Shown here piece by piece: positions 8,983-11,036 of a DNA stretch of 11,036 nucleotides. Source of the DNA: Knufia peltigerae (lineage: Eukaryota > Ascomycota > Eurotiomycetes > Chaetothyriales > Trichomeriaceae); assembly GCA_030247855.1 (NCBI GenBank), contig JAPDRN010000269.1, forward strand, positions 1 through 11,036. Direction: 5' to 3'. The first letter of the stretch is position 1. The number at the start of each line of letters is the position of its first letter. A program made the translations under genes and the position numbers. The notes beneath the pieces were generated by a model, which was not told the DNA's origin, searched no databases, and saw nothing but the letters and a program-made list of their open reading frames with translations.

Positions 8983-9710
8983 TCGAACTTGCTATCATAC
9001 TCAGCACAAAATGACTCGACCTTTCACATTTGTACATATCTCTCTAGTTTGATGGGTTGCAGACATAGGAGAGCGGTTTACTCCAAAGCGTGGGACATAT
9101 GCGGGCACATTATAAAGGGGTCGTGTGAGGGACCGAATGAATGATATGATTTGATTCTGGATCTCAAGAGTCCTAAATTCCTGTATAATACCTGTATGCA
9201 TCTTTTGACCGTGCTAGTTCTTTGTTCAAGAGTCAGAGGGCTGCTGTGCTGTATCAAGTAGTGAACGTCCAGACCAAGAGACTAGATTCGACCATTGTCT
9301 TCGCTGTATCGTTTTCTCTCGTGATGTTGGCTATAGAGACACCATTCTGTAACCCCTGGACCCCCTTGGCCCTTGTGCAAGACAAAGAAGCAATCGATTC
9401 CCATGACAGTGTTGATAGTGTCGGTAACGTACCAGCACTCCTCCGTACACAGTTGACATCCCCCAGGAATCGGAAAGGCCTCTAGGCAGGCCAGAAGGCT
9501 TAGGGCGGCGACCTGTCCATGTCTGGTAGATTCACTTAGAGATCCTCCCTCTTTGTCCTTCTTTCATCGATTCGGACAATGTTCCAGAGGGCGTACCCTG
9601 TTGTTCTGTATAGGAGCAGGTCGCAGAGAATTGCCATCCCCTTTGGACCTGCCGTCAACCCCCTTAAATCGTACACCTGTCGTCTTTCGGCCAATAGCCA
9701 CCTCAGAGAA
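8983..9710. other. Intergenic region with a TATA-like element
   Basis: No gene was recognised between the complex I subunit and the RraA-like gene. A TATAAAGG motif lies at 9111-9118, roughly 590 bases before the RraA-like ATG. Short ATG frames follow it, near 9137 and 9196, each ending within about 22 codons; they would act as upstream ORFs if transcribed from that box. A pyrimidine-rich patch at about 9545-9570 and a CCAAT at 9691-9695 lie nearer the RraA-like start and may mark the real promoter. Confidence 0.55.
9111..9118 (+). promoter_or_regulatory. TATA-like box in the gap before the RraA-like gene
   Basis: TATAAAGG is a good TATA match, but no gene starts within a normal distance downstream. 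It could drive a long-leader transcript of the RraA-like gene, or be unused. Confidence 0.25.
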
Positions 9711-10692
9711 ATGTCGACAGCTTCAGGCGACCTTCAGGAGAAGCTTCGCCGCCTTCATGAGTACTCTGCCTGCGATGTAAGGATTCGTGCCCATGGTATT
9801 GACCTCACCACTCATTGCACAGGTTTCCGATGCTTTGCTCAAGCTCCAAAAGCCTGCAGCCGGGCAAGTTGCAAGAGCGGGACACCTAGCAGACATAGGT
9901 AAGCTAGCATACGGCAATCCTTGTCCTCCTTGCTGATTCAATCTTACCAACAACAAAAAGGACCAGTTCCATCTCCACAGATACTCTCAGGTGAACTTAC
10001 AGTGAGCAAGGTGATTGCACCTGCGTGCACGTTGAAGCTAGTGCCCAAGCACTCTTCACCAGCAGCAGCACCACCACCACCCGCCAACAGCACCATCCCC
10101 AAAGGTAGTCATTGGGTAGACCTGACAGAGGCCGGCAGTGTCGTTGTCATTGACCAGCCAGAAGGTCAAAACTGTGCTGCTGTGGGCGGCATCATGGCTC
10201 AAAGAATGAAAGCCAGGGGTGTGGCAGCGTGCGTTGTTGGTGGCCGTGTTCGAGACATGGCTGAGTTGAAGGAGTCCAAACTACCGGTATGTTGACTCGC
10301 CTCTTTCTTATGCCCTCTGTGTCATGTCCAGCTATTATCGTCATATTCACGAGCATCTGGGGACAGATTTTTGCCCTTGGGAGGTCGACCGTGGGGACCA
10401 ACGCTGAGTCGACGGTATACGCCCGCAACATTCCAGTGACCATGACTGGTGTTACGGTGGCTCCGGTGAGAACATAGAGAGGTGCTGAACTTGAGGACGT
10501 TGCTATTGACAGTGCCTATAGGGGGACATCGTCTTTTGTGACCCGTTGGAGGGTGTTGTGGTCATCCCGCAGGATCTCCTCGACGAGACGCTTTCCTTGA
10601 TGCCCAGGCTAGTGGACGCTGACGACAAGGTAAAGGAAGCTGTAGAGAAAGGAATGACGGTGGCCGAAGCGTTCAAGAAGTTCAGAGGATAA
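9711..10692 (+). CDS. RraA-like aldolase/decarboxylase (HMG/CHA aldolase fold)
   Basis: Predicted exons are 9711-9776, 9823-9898, 9961-10286, 10367-10465 and 10522-10692, encoding 245 residues, a usual fungal length. The family includes metal-dependent 4-hydroxy-4-methyl-2-oxoglutarate aldolases, which also decarboxylate oxaloacetate, and the bacterial RNase E inhibitor RraA. The active-site signature G-x20-R-D-x2-E is complete: G124, R145, D146, E149, within GGIMAQRMKARG and GGRVRDMAEL. Other family landmarks are ACDVSDALLKLQ near the start, SKVIAPACTL, GSHWVDL, STVGTNAE and APGDIVFCDPLEGVVVIPQD. No targeting peptide is obvious, so it is probably cytosolic. A P/A-rich insert follows VPKH. 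Exon 3 has two in-frame acceptors: 9960 (AAAAAG, weak) or 9990 (CTCTCAG, canonical). I chose 9960 because it keeps GPVPSPQ, which fits the family spacing; the other choice gives 235 residues. The physiological substrate is unknown. Confidence 0.9.
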
Positions 10693-10844
10693 CGAGGACG
10701 TCCACTCATGAACGGTCAAACCCAGCAAGTTTTCTGATCTGCTCTAAGGCACAGCACGCACCTCCTTGAGGGGAGGATCCATGATTCGCTATTTCCTTGT
10801 GCCTGGAAAACAGCAGTTTCCTTCCTCCAGTAAAGATTTTACCA

Positions 10845-10852
10845 TATAAAAG
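10845..10852 (+). promoter_or_regulatory. TATA box, possible promoter of a gene beyond the right edge
   Basis: TATAAAAG is followed by a nearly pure pyrimidine tract (about 10873-10900), a layout typical of fungal core promoters. The CAG- and CAA-rich sequence beyond it could be the 5' leader of a plus-strand gene starting outside the window. It lies about 150 bases after the RraA-like stop codon. Confidence 0.35.
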
Positions 10853-10908
10853 CCCTTCTTCACCGAATTTCCTGATTTCTTTCTCTTTTCTTTTTTTTCC
10901 AGGGAGAA

Positions 10909-10986
10909 CAGCAGCAGCAGGCACAGCAGCAGGCACAGCAGCAGGCACAGCAGCAGGCACAGCAGCAGGCACAGCAGCAGGCACAG
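10909..10986. repeat. CAG-rich minisatellite, 12-bp unit GCACAGCAGCAG
   Basis: After four CAG triplets, the unit GCACAGCAGCAG is repeated five times exactly (10921-10980), followed by a half unit. On the plus strand in one frame it reads (Ala-Gln-Gln-Gln)n, running into AQEHRP and a TAA at 10999-11001. On the minus strand it can read as Pro-Ala-Ala-Val or leucine/cysteine repeats. The exact copies suggest recent expansion. Whether it is translated is unknown. Confidence 0.9.
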
Positions 10987-11001
10987 GAACACCGACCATA
11001 A

Positions 11002-11036
11002 CAGCAACAGCAACAGCAACAACAACAACAACAACA
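11002..11036. repeat. CAG/CAA triplet tract at the window edge
   Basis: Three CAGCAA units are followed by at least five further CAA triplets and run off the window. In the same plus frame as the minisatellite it would code polyglutamine, but a TAA at 10999-11001 separates the two. Confidence 0.85.

Noticed and set aside
9222..9485. 87-codon plus-strand ORF in the gap before the RraA-like gene
   Set aside because: It has no ATG start, no recognised motif and no splice context linking it to either neighbour.
10909..10986. CRISPR-like array
   Set aside because: The 12-base units are contiguous, with no spacers; this is a simple minisatellite.
10706..10999. 97-codon minus-strand ORF with PAAV repeats
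   Set aside because: The open frame is made by the minisatellite and by the K/E-rich complement of the pyrimidine tract. It ends just past the RraA-like stop and matches nothing known, so chance is more likely.

Overview
The window looks like a piece of nuclear chromosome from a filamentous ascomycete (Pezizomycotina). Evidence is the short GT-AG introns (46-83 nt) with CTGAC or CTAAC branch-like sites, the fungal protein families, and the compact spacing with genes on both strands. A Eurotiomycete or black-yeast type fungus would fit, but that is an impression and not shown. No bacterial, viral or intact transposon gene was recognised.

Layout. 1-1623 has no gene I can recognise. 1556-1638 carries a Zn2Cys6-type palindrome and a TATA box in front of a three-exon flavin monooxygenase gene (+, 1810-3370). 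A convergent transcription unit follows on the minus strand. It holds a large intronless MYST histone acetyltransferase with a PHD finger (Sas3/KAT6 type, 7733-3798) and, two bases after its stop codon, a 75-codon ORF for a possible small membrane protein (3795-3568). A 739-base gap (7734-8472) with a palindromic E-box separates the acetyltransferase from a five-exon gene for the small respiratory complex I subunit MWFE/NDUFA1 (+, 8473-8982). After a 728-base gap with a TATA-like element comes a five-exon RraA-like aldolase/decarboxylase gene (+, 9711-10692). The right edge holds a TATA-like box, a long pyrimidine tract ending in CAG, a 12-base CAG-rich minisatellite and a CAA/CAG tract. These may be the start of another plus-strand gene.

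Working together. This looks like an ordinary chromosomal neighbourhood and not a dedicated cluster: chromatin modification, respiration and two catabolic-type enzymes. The monooxygenase and the RraA-like lyase could both act on aromatic or organic-acid substrates, but the sequence does not link them. No new defence, mobile or RNA-guided system is visible. The points most worth a second look are the two-base acetyltransferase/small-ORF junction, the UaY-like palindrome before the monooxygenase, the 17-nt exon in the complex I gene, and the splice-site and repeat architecture at the right end.

The three multi-exon gene models were built by hand from splice signals, reading frame and family resemblance. 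Exon boundaries are predictions.
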